This document shows positions 11,180 to 23,669 of a stretch of 64,000 nt of DNA, piece after piece. How positions within the stretch are numbered: position 1 is the stretch's first letter; the number at the start of each line of letters is the position of its first letter. Position numbers and translations under genes: made by a program. The notes beneath the pieces are model-generated. The model did no database searches. It was not told the DNA's origin and saw nothing but the letters and a program-made list of their open reading frames with translations. Source of the stretch: Ustilaginoidea virens (lineage: Eukaryota; Ascomycota; Sordariomycetes; Hypocreales; Clavicipitaceae); contig NC_057319.1 in NCBI RefSeq assembly GCF_000687475.1, forward strand, positions 2,294,001 to 2,358,000, in the 5' to 3' direction.

Positions 11180-13768
11180 TTTCGGAAATCTCGAGCTCGA
11201 ACGAATAAGAATTTCAATTGACAAAGCGTTGGCGCTGATAGCAGTTCTGAGAGGTTGAGAGCAAGCTTTCAGTGCCACTTCTTATTCGTTTGATGAATTC
11301 AACTCTGGGGCTTGCGAGAGAATGCTGGGTCTTCAAGGTGACTAAGCAACGAAGACTTCCGATCACGTGTATTCCACCAATCAATGCTGATGGATTGCAT
11401 AAACTTGTTAGTAACGGCCAGCACCCGAGAACGCTGATGAGGACAAACTGATTTACTCATGGTATGTCGTCACGTGAAAACACTACACAATACCATCGTT
11501 ACATTTCGGTATAAAAGTGCCACCTTACCTGAAAATGTCTCTAGCCGCAAAAGGGACTCGAGAAACTCGATCCGAGTCTGACCTTCCAACAGGTTTAGAC
11601 TCAAAAATCCCAGAATCACGGTTACTTGGAACCTCCACAATTGGCAACACCTATGGTTCCCTTTAGGCTTTTTGGGTCGAACGCGGATGCATTGAGGCTA
11701 GGCAAATACTCTTCGACCCAAAGGCTGTTGGTAGGCCCTTTTCGATATCGAGATCAGGAAATACTTCCAAACTCATTCCCTAGGTAGATATCTGCCATTT
11801 TTACAAAGTACTTGATCATAGTCAGCCACTTTCGTCAAATCACTCATGCTTGATCATGACTGAGCGCTTGCCCTGAAAGTTGCAGACTACGCACGAATGA
11901 TTACATCTTGTCGGTAAAATACATGTATTTTAAGGGCATGAATGTCACGGTTTACGCACTATGCAGCCTACGTGGAGTGTCCAAGCGAGCCCGTTTCCTT
12001 GCTGCAATCTTCCCTGCCATGAGTCGCGACTTAGTTCTGAGTCGCATCAAAACTGTTGCAATGCATCATCAAAGGAGGTCTCGGCCACGGAGACAGTCAA
12101 GGTAGAAATAAGCTATTACGTGTTGTGATAGCTGACAGCAATGAATTGGTGAGGGATGCACACAGCTCATCTAAGCCAACACATGCCATAGCTTTTATAT
12201 GAAGTACAAACTTTCTCAGTTCGCCGTTTCACAAAAAAAGTTACGCTTTTTGTACACCACCATACCATGGCCTCAAGGATTCCCATATGCTGATGACAAG
12301 GAGATTATTAAGGGCATGAAATCCGTGTCCACTCTCCAGGTTTCATGGCATGGGTTTCTTAGGTCTTCCAGCATTTTCAACCAGCTGAATTCTGTCATGG
12401 ACCTTGCGTCGGGAATTCTGGAAGAGGCACGTCATCGGTCACTCGTAGCATCCAAGCTTATCGACTTCCGTTGAAGTCTAGTGAACTCCAGAGACAGGCC
12501 TCCAACTCTGAATGCGTTGAGGAATTCTATTTCTGTCGCTCGAGAGGAGCAAAAAAAAAAAAAGGGGACCATCATTGCACACTTTGAGCATCTGAGCGAT
12601 GGTCTAGTGGCATGTTTTCCCGAAGAATTAATACCGCATTCAAAACAGGATACTAGAAGTAAGTGATGGGTGCTGTAGGTTAGGATGAACTTGAATGCTA
12701 TTGAATGGTATACATTGTTCTGGCAATCTGATGCGCCATTCGTATAGTGCTCATCTCGTCTGATTTTGTTAACTCGTTTTAGTATGGCAACCTTTACACC
12801 ATGGAAAAGCATGACACAAGGTTTTATAAGGAGACGCAAAGTATGGCAATTGATTCCGTCTCATTCCGAAGGTAGACTGCCCACTTAACTTCCTCCACCT
12901 CTTATTAGACGGCGGATCTCGAAATATTTGCACCCGCAGCGGACTTCGCATTATTTCCTGGAGAGCTTTCTTTACTATAGCTACCTATTAGATACACGTA
13001 CATGGAAAGGTGTGCTCTCGAGCTTACCTTGATCCAGAAGTGTCATGTTCGAACGTTTGTTTTTGCAAAAGTGCTGGCTGAAAGGTGTAGTAGCCTAGAA
13101 TAACGTCTGGTGTCAATAATCTAATTCAAAGGCCTCTTTCGAGTATCTAACTAAAAAATTCCCACCGGCCCCCTAGGTCTAGGTACCTAAGAGGTAGGTA
13201 GGCACTGAGGTTGCGGGGTGCTGAAAAGATTCAATTCAACAATTGACGGCTTTTTACCTCCAATCACACCCGTGAAAACTGCCAAGGCAACAGGCAATGC
13301 TCGCTGAAAGCCACTCATGTTGCTGGGCGGTTTGGGATTCAAAGATACCTCTTACCAGACACTATGTAAGTTATAAATTGTAGAGCGGTTAAAGCGTCAG
13401 GTGCTGTGCAGTCGGTGAAGTATCAGCCCACTTATTACGTAAGATAGTTGGGCTGGTTGATAGATCCACTACTTCTGGGCCCTCCAATGAGGGTGACGTC
13501 TTATCAAACGCAAAAATTAAGGTGCTATCGAAACGCGTCTCCTGGATTGATAGGCGCGTCGCTGTTGGTGCGAATCTCTCTTGTGAAGCAAAGTGCATCT
13601 GCTGCCTCAGTTTACTATCACATCTTTTCCAACTCTTTCCTCGTTTTTCCTCTTATTTTCTCGGCGATCAGCTTGTACGAAGGCGTCTGGGTGTACTCAG
13701 CGCCGCACCTAATTTCTCCTACCATGTGTCTCATAAAGTCAACCTGGAGCTTATGGTGATAAACAGTA
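11180..13768. other. Long intergenic region without a recognised gene
   Basis: The region lies between the divergent COX5 and Mus7 genes, so it carries both promoters; about 2.6 kb is more than either should need. The frames at 11908-12105 and 12199-12474 start with ATG or near-ATG but show no domain and no neighbouring exons I can join. A run of A occurs near 12550-12563. A GGTACC/GGTAGG repeat patch lies at 13178-13202. A lineage-specific gene cannot be excluded. Confidence 0.45.
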
Positions 13769-16700
13769 ATGGCTAATTGGAAAGAACTGGGTGAAATTCC
13801 AGACTCAGAAGACGAAGAAGGGTTTGACAGTCAACACTCCGGGCCCCAAGACTGCGCTGTAGACATAAGATCGAATTCCCCGGTTGCCTCAAATCCAGAC
13901 ATTTGGGATGTGCCGGATTCGCCATTTGATAGCATCACGTCGACGCTTCCAGCGAAATTTCCTCCTTCACCAGATGACGCCGTGAATTCAGACTCTAAGA
14001 ACTCATCACCGTTATCCAGCATTTATAGTGAAGACGGACTGCCCCCTTTAGAAGATTTCTGGCTAACAAGGGCACATTCAGAACAGAACAATGTAGCCAC
14101 GTCCAAGCCAGATCGGAGCTTTAATCCTGCTACTCAAGATAAAAATTTTTCCAACGAGAGCTTTGGAGGAGAGTCCGTTGTCTCTCCCGAAGGTACACCA
14201 TGTCTAGAACATGCCAAAACGACAGGGTTAGAAACTCTGACGGAAACACCGACGATTGAACCGAGAAGCGTGGCGATTCGCTCCGAAAGGTCGCTCCGAC
14301 CTCGAAAACCAATTCAGGAGCGCCCCTATCAGCTCGAAAATGCAAGATTTAGTAATTGTTTGCGGTTGCATGGTATGAAGCCGTTCAAAATCGGATTCGG
14401 AAGTGATGAAGGAAACACGAGCGATGCGAGGGACATAGCACGAGATCGAGACTTTCAAGAAGACAGTCAGGAAGAAAGGCCACTTCCAAACCCTGACAGT
14501 TCGTATCTCAGACGCGATAGCAGTTCTGTCGCGCCTCATGATGTCGGAGCATCGTCATCAATGCCCTTGCGCAGATCCTCACTAAGTGGTCTTGTTGAAG
14601 CTAGTAGTCCGCCTAGTTCTGCTGGAGGAACAGATGTCACCAGTTTCATGGATGAGGATCTACCTGATATAGTTGAACTGCTGAAGAAACCACCTAAGCT
14701 CACTTCCTCCAGGACGACTAAGAGAGTTACAACACCACTGAGTTCTACAAGCAGGAAACGGCGAAGACGAAACGTTATCGACAGTGAACCTATTGAGAAA
14801 GACTCGGTTAGTATATCCTCACCAGAAAAATCAATGACTACAACTTTGTCGCCAATTCTCCGGATGCCACCCTCATTAGATGCCAGACGTAATGATACAA
14901 TACTTGATCCGGCGCCCGATCATGAACGGATACCATCCTCTTTGGATGAATCCTCTATCTCTACAAGGGATGCTGCTTTGGACACTTCTATGGAAACGCC
15001 TAATCTCGACTGGAATTGCAAGACAATAAGCTCCGATACAGGAACTGAGACTGAAAGCGACGACGAAGACGTTGCTGCTATGAGTCGCAAAATACGGGGT
15101 GTTCTTCCCGCATCATGGCTCCGACTTGATCAGCAGACTGGGCTTGGAAAGGCTCGAATGACTGCCAAAAGCCGCTGTCGTCATGTTACCCCAGAGAAAG
15201 AAAAAAGACGTGGAGTTGCGCAACCTCGGCATTTTTTTTCTGGTAGCACTGCAGTTCCTATCTTTTATGATGAATCAGAAGATGAAGGCGACGAACGCGC
15301 TTCAACTGATATCACAGGTCCTCCCGACAGTCACCCGAGACAGATCCTAGCAACTGGAGAAAGCCAATCTTTGCTTAAGAAGGCCAAGGCAATTCCAGAG
15401 ACTACTGTTGATGCCGAAGATGATGACTCTGTAATAGAGGTGGACCGTATTGACTTCATGCTTCCATCAGTCTGTGGAGAAGGACGCCAATTAAAGAGAA
15501 CTAATAAAAAGAACGACCGAAAAGAACCATTGAAGCAACGAGAGCATCGCGGATCTGTTCGGCCACCGGCTAGGCTGCAACAGACAAAGCTTACCAGCTA
15601 CAATGGTACACGCAATAGCAATGATGGGACATCGCCTTGGCCGCTGACCAAAAGAAGCGGGAAATCGATTTCAGTGAGAAATCGGAGAAGGACCCGTCTA
15701 CATTCGGTTCAGGCGAGATTGTTGCCCCCAACTCTCAGTATTCTGGACACAATTGAAGGGGATGCTCCACGATTCTTGAAAATTGCAGCTCGTACAGCAA
15801 GGCGCCGCATCGATCAAGGTCGCTCTAGCGCGCACAGAAAAATTATACAGCTTGCGACCCGTCAGGATCAACTCGATGCAGCATCCGTCCTACAACATTG
15901 GCGTTCGGGATCCATCAAGCAGAGTGAACCAGTTTCCCAGAAAGTAAACGCCCTCGAGAAGAACATTATTAGAGGACACTTGACAGAAACGTCAGGAAAT
16001 ATCTCTCGCGAGGCTGTAAGAAAGCCGCAGGCTGTAATGGGCTGTACCCGGAAGTTCGTGAAAGAAGTTACTGGCGGCTCAGTAAATTACTCGTCGAGTA
16101 ATCATCAGACACCGTCGTTTGCAAAGCTTGCTAGGACGACGGATGGTTTAAAACAGCAGACGACAGTTAGCTCTATCCGTCCGGCTCAACTAGAAACACA
16201 ACCCCGATACCGTACAACAAGAATCGAGTTTCATTCCCGAAAACGGCATCTCGATCATTTGTACCAGCACAACCCTGCTACTTTGACACGGGAAGAACTA
16301 AGGTTTGACACATCATCTGTTCTGGAGCGGAATCAGATACCCACTTTGACGAATTTCGACAACGTAAAAGCAACCTCGCAATGCGGCAGGCTGCCGAATA
16401 AGAAACCTGGAACCAGGATCCGCAAGAAAGCTTGTCCTCAAAAAGTTGACCTCAGCGAACCACAATACAGATACGCAAAAGATCCAATTCCTAGCAGATA
16501 CCCTGCTGAACTTACAAGAACCTCGCTGAATCCTGTCGAAGGAAGGCTCCTCGGCCTAGGTCCGTATGGTACACAGTACACTCACCATTTTGAGATACTT
16601 CCCTTTCATCCAGGGGTCTTTTTTCATGAATCAACGCTTATTGGACGTGGCTTTTTGCAGTCATGTGCCACTTCCGCCTTCTCGAACGCATGGATAGATC

Positions 16701-19700
16701 CGCGACCTGCTATATCGCTGTCTGTCAACGATCACGTTTTTGATTGGGGCCCTTGGAATGCTCAAGTGTCATCGGAACTTGGCGTACTGACGGATTTGGT
16801 TGCCGAATACATTGAAGGCCAACTGGCCATGCAAGACGAGGAGGCATGGCCCGGCTCGAGTCCAGTCCAAATAGCGGACTTCATCCTTAGCTATGTCAAG
16901 GGATCTGTTACAATTGCCGCAGGTCAAAAGCTGCCAGTGGTTTCACGATTTTGTGAAAGCCTTGAAGCCTTTAATCTCCGTGTTGATGCTATGATTCGGA
17001 GAAGCTTTCCAGAGAATATCCGAATTGCCAATGACGTCTTGCAGGTGTATGACAGGCTCCTTCTTACAGCATTCGTCGTACTTAGAGTTTGTCGCGAAGA
17101 ACCAACCTTGACACCTCAGGTGCTGATATGTGAACAACTGCTTCTATCTATTGCCAGCACAGACATGTTGGTTCTTTTCATACTGGGAATGGATAAGCTT
17201 CGGAATCTGTATGCCAGGTTGAACGACAAGAACTTCAGAGACCGTGGCATTCGGGAGGACGTTCGAATCATACACTCTTGGGTCATGATAATGAGAATCC
17301 TGGACCTGGCTCAAATTCCCCGGGGCTGCTTTTGGGACGTTGCGCGACAATACATTGGCCAAGAACAGGACACGTCAAGCTCAGATGCCCGAGATCATGA
17401 ACGTGTTTGGGAGGACATGTTCACGCTACTGCCTCTTGTTGAATTCAACAGCTCTGGTGTAATTCAAAGCGGCAGCCGCCACGATGCTTCCAAAGATGGG
17501 TGGGCCATCCCTCAGAGCCTGCTACGGCGAGTATTTCAGCTTTATGAAGCCAACCATCGCCAATCTGCTGGTTTCAACGATTACTGCCGAGCACTAGTAG
17601 GAAGATGTTATTACCTTGTTCGAGAGTGGGGATGGCACAAGTGTGTTAGCGTCGTGGGCCTGATGTTTGATTTTTTCGGCTCACAACAACTTGCCCATCT
17701 GCGGAACGAGGAGGTGTACCAGTCCCCACGGTTTCTGGAGAACCTGGCCGGTGAGCCAATCCTGGATATTGAAGTTGGTGACCCCTGTTTTCATATTTTC
17801 CTCAAACTTGTAGCAGTTGCGATACGGAAGTTTCGAGACACCGACTCGGTGAAGGACATTCGGAACCTCGTCGCCAGGACGATGCCTAATCACAATCGGC
17901 AGCATAACAAGGATGAAAGTGTGCACCCGCGCGACCTGGCTGCCTTGAGAAACCATCACGACCTGCTATGTACGCTGTTCTGGGCAGCACCACCTGAACT
18001 ACGCCCAGCCACTGCCCTGATTCAGAACCTCGTCTTACCCGCAACATCGCACAAAGAGGCGTGCCTAATTAATCTGCACGCCTGGACTCAACTTGTACGC
18101 TTTATACTTGCCTCCGGACAGGCTGGAAAGTCATGGAAACCTTTTCATATCTGGCGAGCCTCAATTTTTGAACAAGTTCACAATCAGTTCATTTCCGTAG
18201 CTTCTGACGTTGAACAACAGCTGACATTGCTACGAAGGCAAGAGAGCGTCTCAATCAGCAAGGATGTGGTCAATGCAACCATTGCCCACAACAAAGCTGT
18301 TTTGAAAGACATCATCTACGCGAGTGCTACGGCCTCCTTGGACGCGATAAGATGTGCGCCGGATTTGTTTTCTGCAACTTTTGCCATAAATACGGCCCAG
18401 CTACGTTTCATCTTCATGCATTTCTCCGAGGCACAACCTGAGCTAGACTGGCGAATTCTGAGAAGATCCTTGGAGACGTTAGAATCAATGCTTTCAAAAA
18501 TCGACGATTTCAAAACGAATGAAGAGAGCCAGAGGAGTGACTTTCAAATATCAAATTCAGCCCAAGCCGACGACGCTCTCTTAGTTTTGGACCGGGGATT
18601 GTCGCAAAGCTTTTTCAGGTTAACAAGGTGTGCACTGTCTGGCGCTGACGATGGCCTGTTACCTTCATTTGAAACGGAGCGCCTTCATTGCGTGGAAGAG
18701 ATCGTCACTCTCGCCGCCAGGATTACCATGAGGTTTGTCGATGGAGGCCTCATGAGACTTTCAGGTGCTTTCGAGTCATGCAAATACCAACTATTCAACG
18801 GGCTACCACACCAATTGGACCTTCATCAGCGCAAATATCTGGGTTTGTTCGTCAAAACCCTGCTACAGTATGACTTGGAAAATCCTGAGGATGCAGGCTT
18901 TAGCTTGTTTGAAGTTTGGCTCTTGTCACTCGCAAGCCCTTGGATGACTCTTGAGTACGGTATAGCACTCGGCAAACAGCTTCATCGTCGTGGGGAGGCA
19001 TTTGTGTCTGACATGGTCGCCGACTTGACTGGGCCGCCTGATTACGATATCAGCCGTGCTTTATTTGAACATGGTATCTCGTCCATGCGCCAAAGTCTGG
19101 GTGATGCTGGTTCCTGCCGTAAAAGAACCCTGACCAAGGAGTATTCGTTGATCCTGAAGAGGCTTATGGATCAAGTCAAAAGTGACCTGAGGACTACGGT
19201 TGCTAAGCCTGCGGAGCATTCCAACTACGTCGTCTTCATTCAAGGCATAGTTTCACTGATCAAGATTCACGGGTCTAGCATCTGCGTGGTTGACGATTAT
19301 TTTTATCAGACAAGCAAAGAGTACTCACCATCTACGGAGGACCCGAAATTACACATGGCAAATTTGATGTCATACGGTTTGCAGTTGCATGACGGTGACA
19401 TGCGCATCAGCTACCGCCTATTCTACCTTCTTTTCAACAATGCCAAATCGTCCATTGTCGAGGAAAAGATGAGGGATGAAATCGAGCTGCTTCGGAAAGG
19501 AATGACTAATCGTGGGATTAAATGTTTCATATTGAACAGCATGCTTCCAGCTGTGATAAATGCCGCGTTTCAGGAGCATGATGCGTACATGTTGCTCGAT
19601 ATATACACGGAAGTTTTCCGTCTCTACTTTGCTGGCGAGGTCGTTTCTCGGGAGCTTCTGGCGGAAGACCTGACTTCAACGTGCACAGTATTGCAGGCAA

Positions 19701-20266
19701 TATTGTATGGAATGATTGCGATTCAATCAAAGTCTGGAATACTAACCAAACTGCAGCTCCATTTGATCAAGCAGGTGACGGAACTCGAAAACTTTCTTTG
19801 GCCATCCATCCATGCGTTGTCAGCTTCAAGCTCGGAAGCGCCGGGGTGGCCGATGTTGTGGACCATGCTGTCTGACATGTGGGAGGCGATGTCTGTGGCC
19901 GAGGCCTTCCTGAGAGACCGCCGCTCGACTGCCCCAAGGAAGAGTGACGTATCCAGCCAGAGGCTTCTTGCTGGCCTGGAACGAGCGCGAGGAAGAGAAT
20001 ATGTGGTTGGCAGAGACGTGGCGATTTTCACCCAGAACATTGTGGAGGACGTGCGAAAGGATTGGGATGTATCTGAGCAAGGTATTTCGATACAGATACA
20101 GGGATCGAAACGGGATATGGTCAGGGCTCGCATTCCAGCAATTGCTCGAAGTGATATAGAGAGCCTTGTTGATGACTTGCATGACGGAGTACAAAACTGG
20201 TGCTGGTGGTGGCGCAGGGCAAATGGATTGCTTGGTTCGACACATGTGGTTAGCGATGTCTTTTGA
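13769..20266 (+). CDS. mus7: Mus7/Mms22-family replication-repair protein
   Basis: The family acts at damaged replication forks. In yeasts Mms22 is the substrate adaptor of the Rtt101-Mms1 cullin ubiquitin ligase, and Mus7 is its fission yeast counterpart. A single exon encodes 2165 residues. The start MANWKELGEIPDSEDEEGFDSQ is the typical N-terminus of sordariomycete Mus7. The first 880 or so residues are polar, Ser/Asp/Glu- and Lys/Arg-rich and probably disordered, with basic patches (SRKRRRRN, about 326-333) that could be nuclear signals. From about residue 900 (YRYAKDPIPSRYPAELTRTSLNPVEGRLLGLG) the Mus7/Mms22 homology region begins and continues as a mainly helical repeat-like C-terminal half. 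I infer the function by family; no catalytic motif is expected. Confidence 0.88.
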   Translation: MANWKELGEIPDSEDEEGFDSQHSGPQDCAVDIRSNSPVASNPDIWDVPDSPFDSITSTLPAKFPPSPDDAVNSDSKNSSPLSSIYSEDGLPPLEDFWLTRAHSEQNNVATSKPDRSFNPATQDKNFSNESFGGESVVSPEGTPCLEHAKTTGLETLTETPTIEPRSVAIRSERSLRPRKPIQERPYQLENARFSNCLRLHGMKPFKIGFGSDEGNTSDARDIARDRDFQEDSQEERPLPNPDSSYLRRDSSSVAPHDVGASSSMPLRRSSLSGLVEASSPPSSAGGTDVTSFMDEDLPDIVELLKKPPKLTSSRTTKRVTTPLSSTSRKRRRRNVIDSEPIEKDSVSISSPEKSMTTTLSPILRMPPSLDARRNDTILDPAPDHERIPSSLDESSISTRDAALDTSMETPNLDWNCKTISSDTGTETESDDEDVAAMSRKIRGVLPASWLRLDQQTGLGKARMTAKSRCRHVTPEKEKRRGVAQPRHFFSGSTAVPIFYDESEDEGDERASTDITGPPDSHPRQILATGESQSLLKKAKAIPETTVDAEDDDSVIEVDRIDFMLPSVCGEGRQLKRTNKKNDRKEPLKQREHRGSVRPPARLQQTKLTSYNGTRNSNDGTSPWPLTKRSGKSISVRNRRRTRLHSVQARLLPPTLSILDTIEGDAPRFLKIAARTARRRIDQGRSSAHRKIIQLATRQDQLDAASVLQHWRSGSIKQSEPVSQKVNALEKNIIRGHLTETSGNISREAVRKPQAVMGCTRKFVKEVTGGSVNYSSSNHQTPSFAKLARTTDGLKQQTTVSSIRPAQLETQPRYRTTRIEFHSRKRHLDHLYQHNPATLTREELRFDTSSVLERNQIPTLTNFDNVKATSQCGRLPNKKPGTRIRKKACPQKVDLSEPQYRYAKDPIPSRYPAELTRTSLNPVEGRLLGLGPYGTQYTHHFEILPFHPGVFFHESTLIGRGFLQSCATSAFSNAWIDPRPAISLSVNDHVFDWGPWNAQVSSELGVLTDLVAEYIEGQLAMQDEEAWPGSSPVQIADFILSYVKGSVTIAAGQKLPVVSRFCESLEAFNLRVDAMIRRSFPENIRIANDVLQVYDRLLLTAFVVLRVCREEPTLTPQVLICEQLLLSIASTDMLVLFILGMDKLRNLYARLNDKNFRDRGIREDVRIIHSWVMIMRILDLAQIPRGCFWDVARQYIGQEQDTSSSDARDHERVWEDMFTLLPLVEFNSSGVIQSGSRHDASKDGWAIPQSLLRRVFQLYEANHRQSAGFNDYCRALVGRCYYLVREWGWHKCVSVVGLMFDFFGSQQLAHLRNEEVYQSPRFLENLAGEPILDIEVGDPCFHIFLKLVAVAIRKFRDTDSVKDIRNLVARTMPNHNRQHNKDESVHPRDLAALRNHHDLLCTLFWAAPPELRPATALIQNLVLPATSHKEACLINLHAWTQLVRFILASGQAGKSWKPFHIWRASIFEQVHNQFISVASDVEQQLTLLRRQESVSISKDVVNATIAHNKAVLKDIIYASATASLDAIRCAPDLFSATFAINTAQLRFIFMHFSEAQPELDWRILRRSLETLESMLSKIDDFKTNEESQRSDFQISNSAQADDALLVLDRGLSQSFFRLTRCALSGADDGLLPSFETERLHCVEEIVTLAARITMRFVDGGLMRLSGAFESCKYQLFNGLPHQLDLHQRKYLGLFVKTLLQYDLENPEDAGFSLFEVWLLSLASPWMTLEYGIALGKQLHRRGEAFVSDMVADLTGPPDYDISRALFEHGISSMRQSLGDAGSCRKRTLTKEYSLILKRLMDQVKSDLRTTVAKPAEHSNYVVFIQGIVSLIKIHGSSICVVDDYFYQTSKEYSPSTEDPKLHMANLMSYGLQLHDGDMRISYRLFYLLFNNAKSSIVEEKMRDEIELLRKGMTNRGIKCFILNSMLPAVINAAFQEHDAYMLLDIYTEVFRLYFAGEVVSRELLAEDLTSTCTVLQAILYGMIAIQSKSGILTKLQLHLIKQVTELENFLWPSIHALSASSSEAPGWPMLWTMLSDMWEAMSVAEAFLRDRRSTAPRKSDVSSQRLLAGLERARGREYVVGRDVAIFTQNIVEDVRKDWDVSEQGISIQIQGSKRDMVRARIPAIARSDIESLVDDLHDGVQNWCWWWRRANGLLGSTHVVSDVF

Positions 20267-21942
20267 CAGCATTAGAACGGCGTTCGTTGGTTTGGTCTTT
20301 TTCTTATCCAGCTCTCTTTTTCTCTCCTTTGCTGTCTTTCTGTCTCTTTTGGCACATATATCCAAGGACTCCGTCGAGGCAGACATTGCTCAAGACAAAG
20401 CGGTGATGACGATGACTCAGGAGACCGGCCTGTCGACACATGAGCATATATGATTGAGGGAGACGAGCTCTGGTCCGACACGTTGCGATTTCCATGCGTG
20501 CTGAAGACCTACACCACTTGTTCTACGGGACCAAATCACCAAGCCTCGGAAGATGGCATGTGCTAATTCTTTTAACCTATGGCGAATAACCACTATCCTT
20601 TGGGCTCATGCCACAGTAGGAACAAAGCCGCGTCAAAGTCTTGCTGCTGCTAAAGGAATAGATAATAGCTGTCTAAGGGAGAATACAGAAGTAGGTTCCG
20701 CCATTTTCACACTTCGCATAGTCACTACCATCCTTGTTGAATACACGTCCGTACGGATTTTTCAAATAAGGAAATCCTTTCCCAGGGCCGTATCTACACT
20801 AATAATATCCATTAGCATCTGACAGTATGTGGACCTAAACTTTTTTCATACTTACACAGTAAACAGGGTAAGGAGAATTATAATTGCCGGGGCAGTAGTC
20901 TTGGCGAAGTTGTTTAGAAGTGCTGCACCAGACTCGTATATCTTGGCAAGCGGCCATGGTAGCCATGAGCAAAACGGGAATGAGTTTCATGATGTTGAAG
21001 GCTGTTCCAGACTTATCTTATGGGACAAGTTTTCAGCGGGTTCAAAATGCAGTTTGAAAAAAAAAAAAAAAAAGAGTACCGGTTGATACAGTCCTGCTGG
21101 CGCAAGATTTCAAAATATGTATCATCTGAGAAACAACCATGCCTTAAGTAACAAAGGGCAGCGGATCGATCCCTGGACTTTTAGGCTAAAACCCTGCAGA
21201 CCAAGAAGACAAGGACATGGGCTAAATGATATACTATTGCAAGGGGGTTGCCATTCCTGCGCCTTTATATCCATGTGCAGTGCAGTGTAGGTGTAGTAGG
21301 GTTATGGTCTGTTTCTGATCGTGTTCCTGCCATATCCGTAACAAAATCTGCTGGTAAGAACTCGTCTGGTAACAGGTGCAGCAGTGGAGAATGCCGCTCA
21401 GACGGGCGATCACAAGCCTGACCGCAATAATGAATACTCTTGACCGTACCGACTTGATCTCATAAAGTTCAAACTAAATGAGAGACGAAATCCACGGGCA
21501 TGTCAAAGATTGGATCTGGCGCCTTCCACTTTTGACGGACCGGGTCAATGGAGCCAATGTTACTGGCCGCATGGACGCTCAGACCCACCTCGTCTGCAAC
21601 GCTGAGCGTTTGCGCAGAGTACAGTAACATGAGTAAGATGGAGTTTTTCTCTTTCTTTATAGTTCATCCCCCTTCATACCGATACTCCGCCGCTTGGCAA
21701 GCGAGCGATACCGTACAAAGGTCCGTACAAATGTCAATGGTAATGGTATTGTGCTCGGTACCTGCCTTCCTACTGCCGCGGAGATAAAAAAAAAGTGGAA
21801 CCACTCGGCCGAGCCGTTGGGTGTTTGTCTTTGCGACGAAGGGTTCGATTCTCTTGCCCCAGCCTTCCTTGGTCGAGCAGAGCAACCACCTCGGGGTTTT
21901 TCCAGCAACCTCCCCAACGTCAGCCCGCTCTCGCAACAGGCC
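20267..21942. other. Intergenic region, no supported gene
   Basis: Mus7 and ORC5 lie in tandem on the plus strand, so this holds the Mus7 3' UTR and the ORC5 promoter. A run of about 18 A lies at 21057-21074. Frames at 20553-21086 are short and without domains. The frame that runs into ORC5 from 21694 has no ATG before 21943. Confidence 0.5.
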
Positions 21943-23669
21943 ATGGGTAGCCCCTTTTGGTTACCTGATGAGGCATTGCTGGCACCGATGGTGACCAACT
22001 TCCCAGGCCGAGAGACCCAGATCAAATCGCTGGCGACGCTCATCCATGTAAGATGCCATGCAAAGCATGTCGAGCCCAGCGGGGAAAATGCTAATCTCGC
22101 AATCGATCCCCGTTAGCCCGATGCTGCGCCATGTCGAAACATTGTGCTTCACGGCACTGAGGCCACGGGGAAATCATGCGTCACCGAAACCACCTTGCTT
22201 CAGATCGCTGAGCAAATCACTGCCCAGCCGCAGAGCGGAGGCTTCAGCTACGCGGTTGTGAATGCGTCGCAATGCATCACCACGAGACACTTGTTCGAGC
22301 GCATCGTGGCCTCTGTGATGGATGCCTTGCAGCTGGGCGGGGGCGTCCACGCCAGCCGCTCGTCCTTGGTTCCCGCAGCTCCAGCTCGCATACAGAGACG
22401 GTGCGAAACGTTGGCGCAACTGTCCATCACCCTGAGCGCCATGCTGAAGGAGCCCACGAGGGACCCGCGATGGAGGTTTGTCCTAGTGTTAGATGCCATT
22501 GATAAGCAAAGGGATGCGCCACTGACTTTACTCCCCGGACTCGCTCGACTATCAGAAACGGTGAGTTTACAGGCACCCACGTACATATATGCTCTTCTTT
22601 ATACTTTGTACACGGGACGCTACAAACCCATGACGCATGACACATGCGAAATACCGTTGCTTCGTGATGCGGCTAACAGATGCTGCTCTCGCTACAACAG
22701 ATTCCCCGCCTTACCTCAGTCTTCATCGTCACCGCTCCGCCTGCGGCTTTTCTCCGCACTCCCGCCTCGGCGTATATTCGCTTCCCCCCCTATACGAAAC
22801 CTGAATTCGTCCGCATCTTGGCCCTTTCACCACCCCCGCCCTTTGCCGGATTAACGCTGCAAGAAACAGCAGATCTGTGGACGAAATTTTGTGGCGCCGT
22901 CCACGACGCGTTCGTTCGATCCGCATCTCGTACGCTGCCTTCCTTCCGTCGCAGTTGTCGAGCACTCTGGCCGCGGTTCATAGGCCCCCTTGTGGCGGGA
23001 ACCCATTCGGCCAAGGAATTTTCCAAGCTTTTGGTCGCAGCCCGAGTTCACTTTCAGGATGAATCGCTGTTGAACCCCAGCATCCTGTCCGTCCGGCCTG
23101 GCGCTTCGTCTTCGTCGCGGCCAACCGAAATGCGCAGCAAGACGCCATCAAACGCCACGGGTGCATCCCTCAACACCACCACGCCGGCAGCCGCGGATCT
23201 CACGGCTTTGCTACCCATCGCAGCCCGCTTGCTCCTCTTAGCCGCCTATCTGGCCTCTCACAATGCCACCAAGCACGATCTCACCCTTTTCTCGACATAT
23301 CATCACGGCCGGAAACGCCGTCGAGGAGGCGGCTTCGTCGCCAGCCGCGGCAACCCCCGCACCAAACACCGCAAGATTGCGCGCAAGCTCCTGGGCGCCA
23401 ACGCCTTTGTCATGGAGCGCATGATGGCCATATTCCAAGCGGTAAGGGCTGATTGGGCTCCCGAGGGGAGTGCCGTCGGCGCATCGGGCTTGGACGGCGA
23501 TACCGGCATGGCCATAGCGACGCTTGCCAGTTTGCGATTGCTGGTGCGCGTTGGCGCCGGCGACGTCATGGACAGAGCTGGCAAGTGGAGAATCAATGTC
23601 GGCTGGGAAGCCATTCGAGCCATCGGACGAAGTATAGGGGTAGAAGTTGAAGAGTGGTTGATGGAATGA
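21943..23669 (+). CDS. ORC5: Origin recognition complex subunit 5
   Basis: This subunit of the six-protein ORC binds replication origins and loads MCM in the nucleus. Exons 21943-22047, 22117-22560 and 22701-23669 give 505 residues. The N-terminus MGSPFWLPDEALLAPM...FPGRETQIKSLATL is typical of fungal Orc5. An AAA+ core follows, with Walker A GTEATGKS and a Walker B-like FVLVLDAIDK. After the second intron come IPRLTSVFIVTAPPAAFLRTP and the FPPYTKPEFVRIL motif. The C-terminal ORC5 winged-helix part contains DLTALLPIAARLLLLAAYLASHN and a basic linker HHGRKRRRGGG. The 22561-22700 intron is 140 nt. Both joins are phase 0 and reproduce conserved family text. The start was chosen at the only ATG giving the family N-terminus. 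Confidence 0.92.

Noticed and set aside
21841..21870. GGTTCGATTCTC resembling a tRNA B-box
   Set aside because: No matching A-box upstream and no acceptor stem; it lies in the ORC5 leader.
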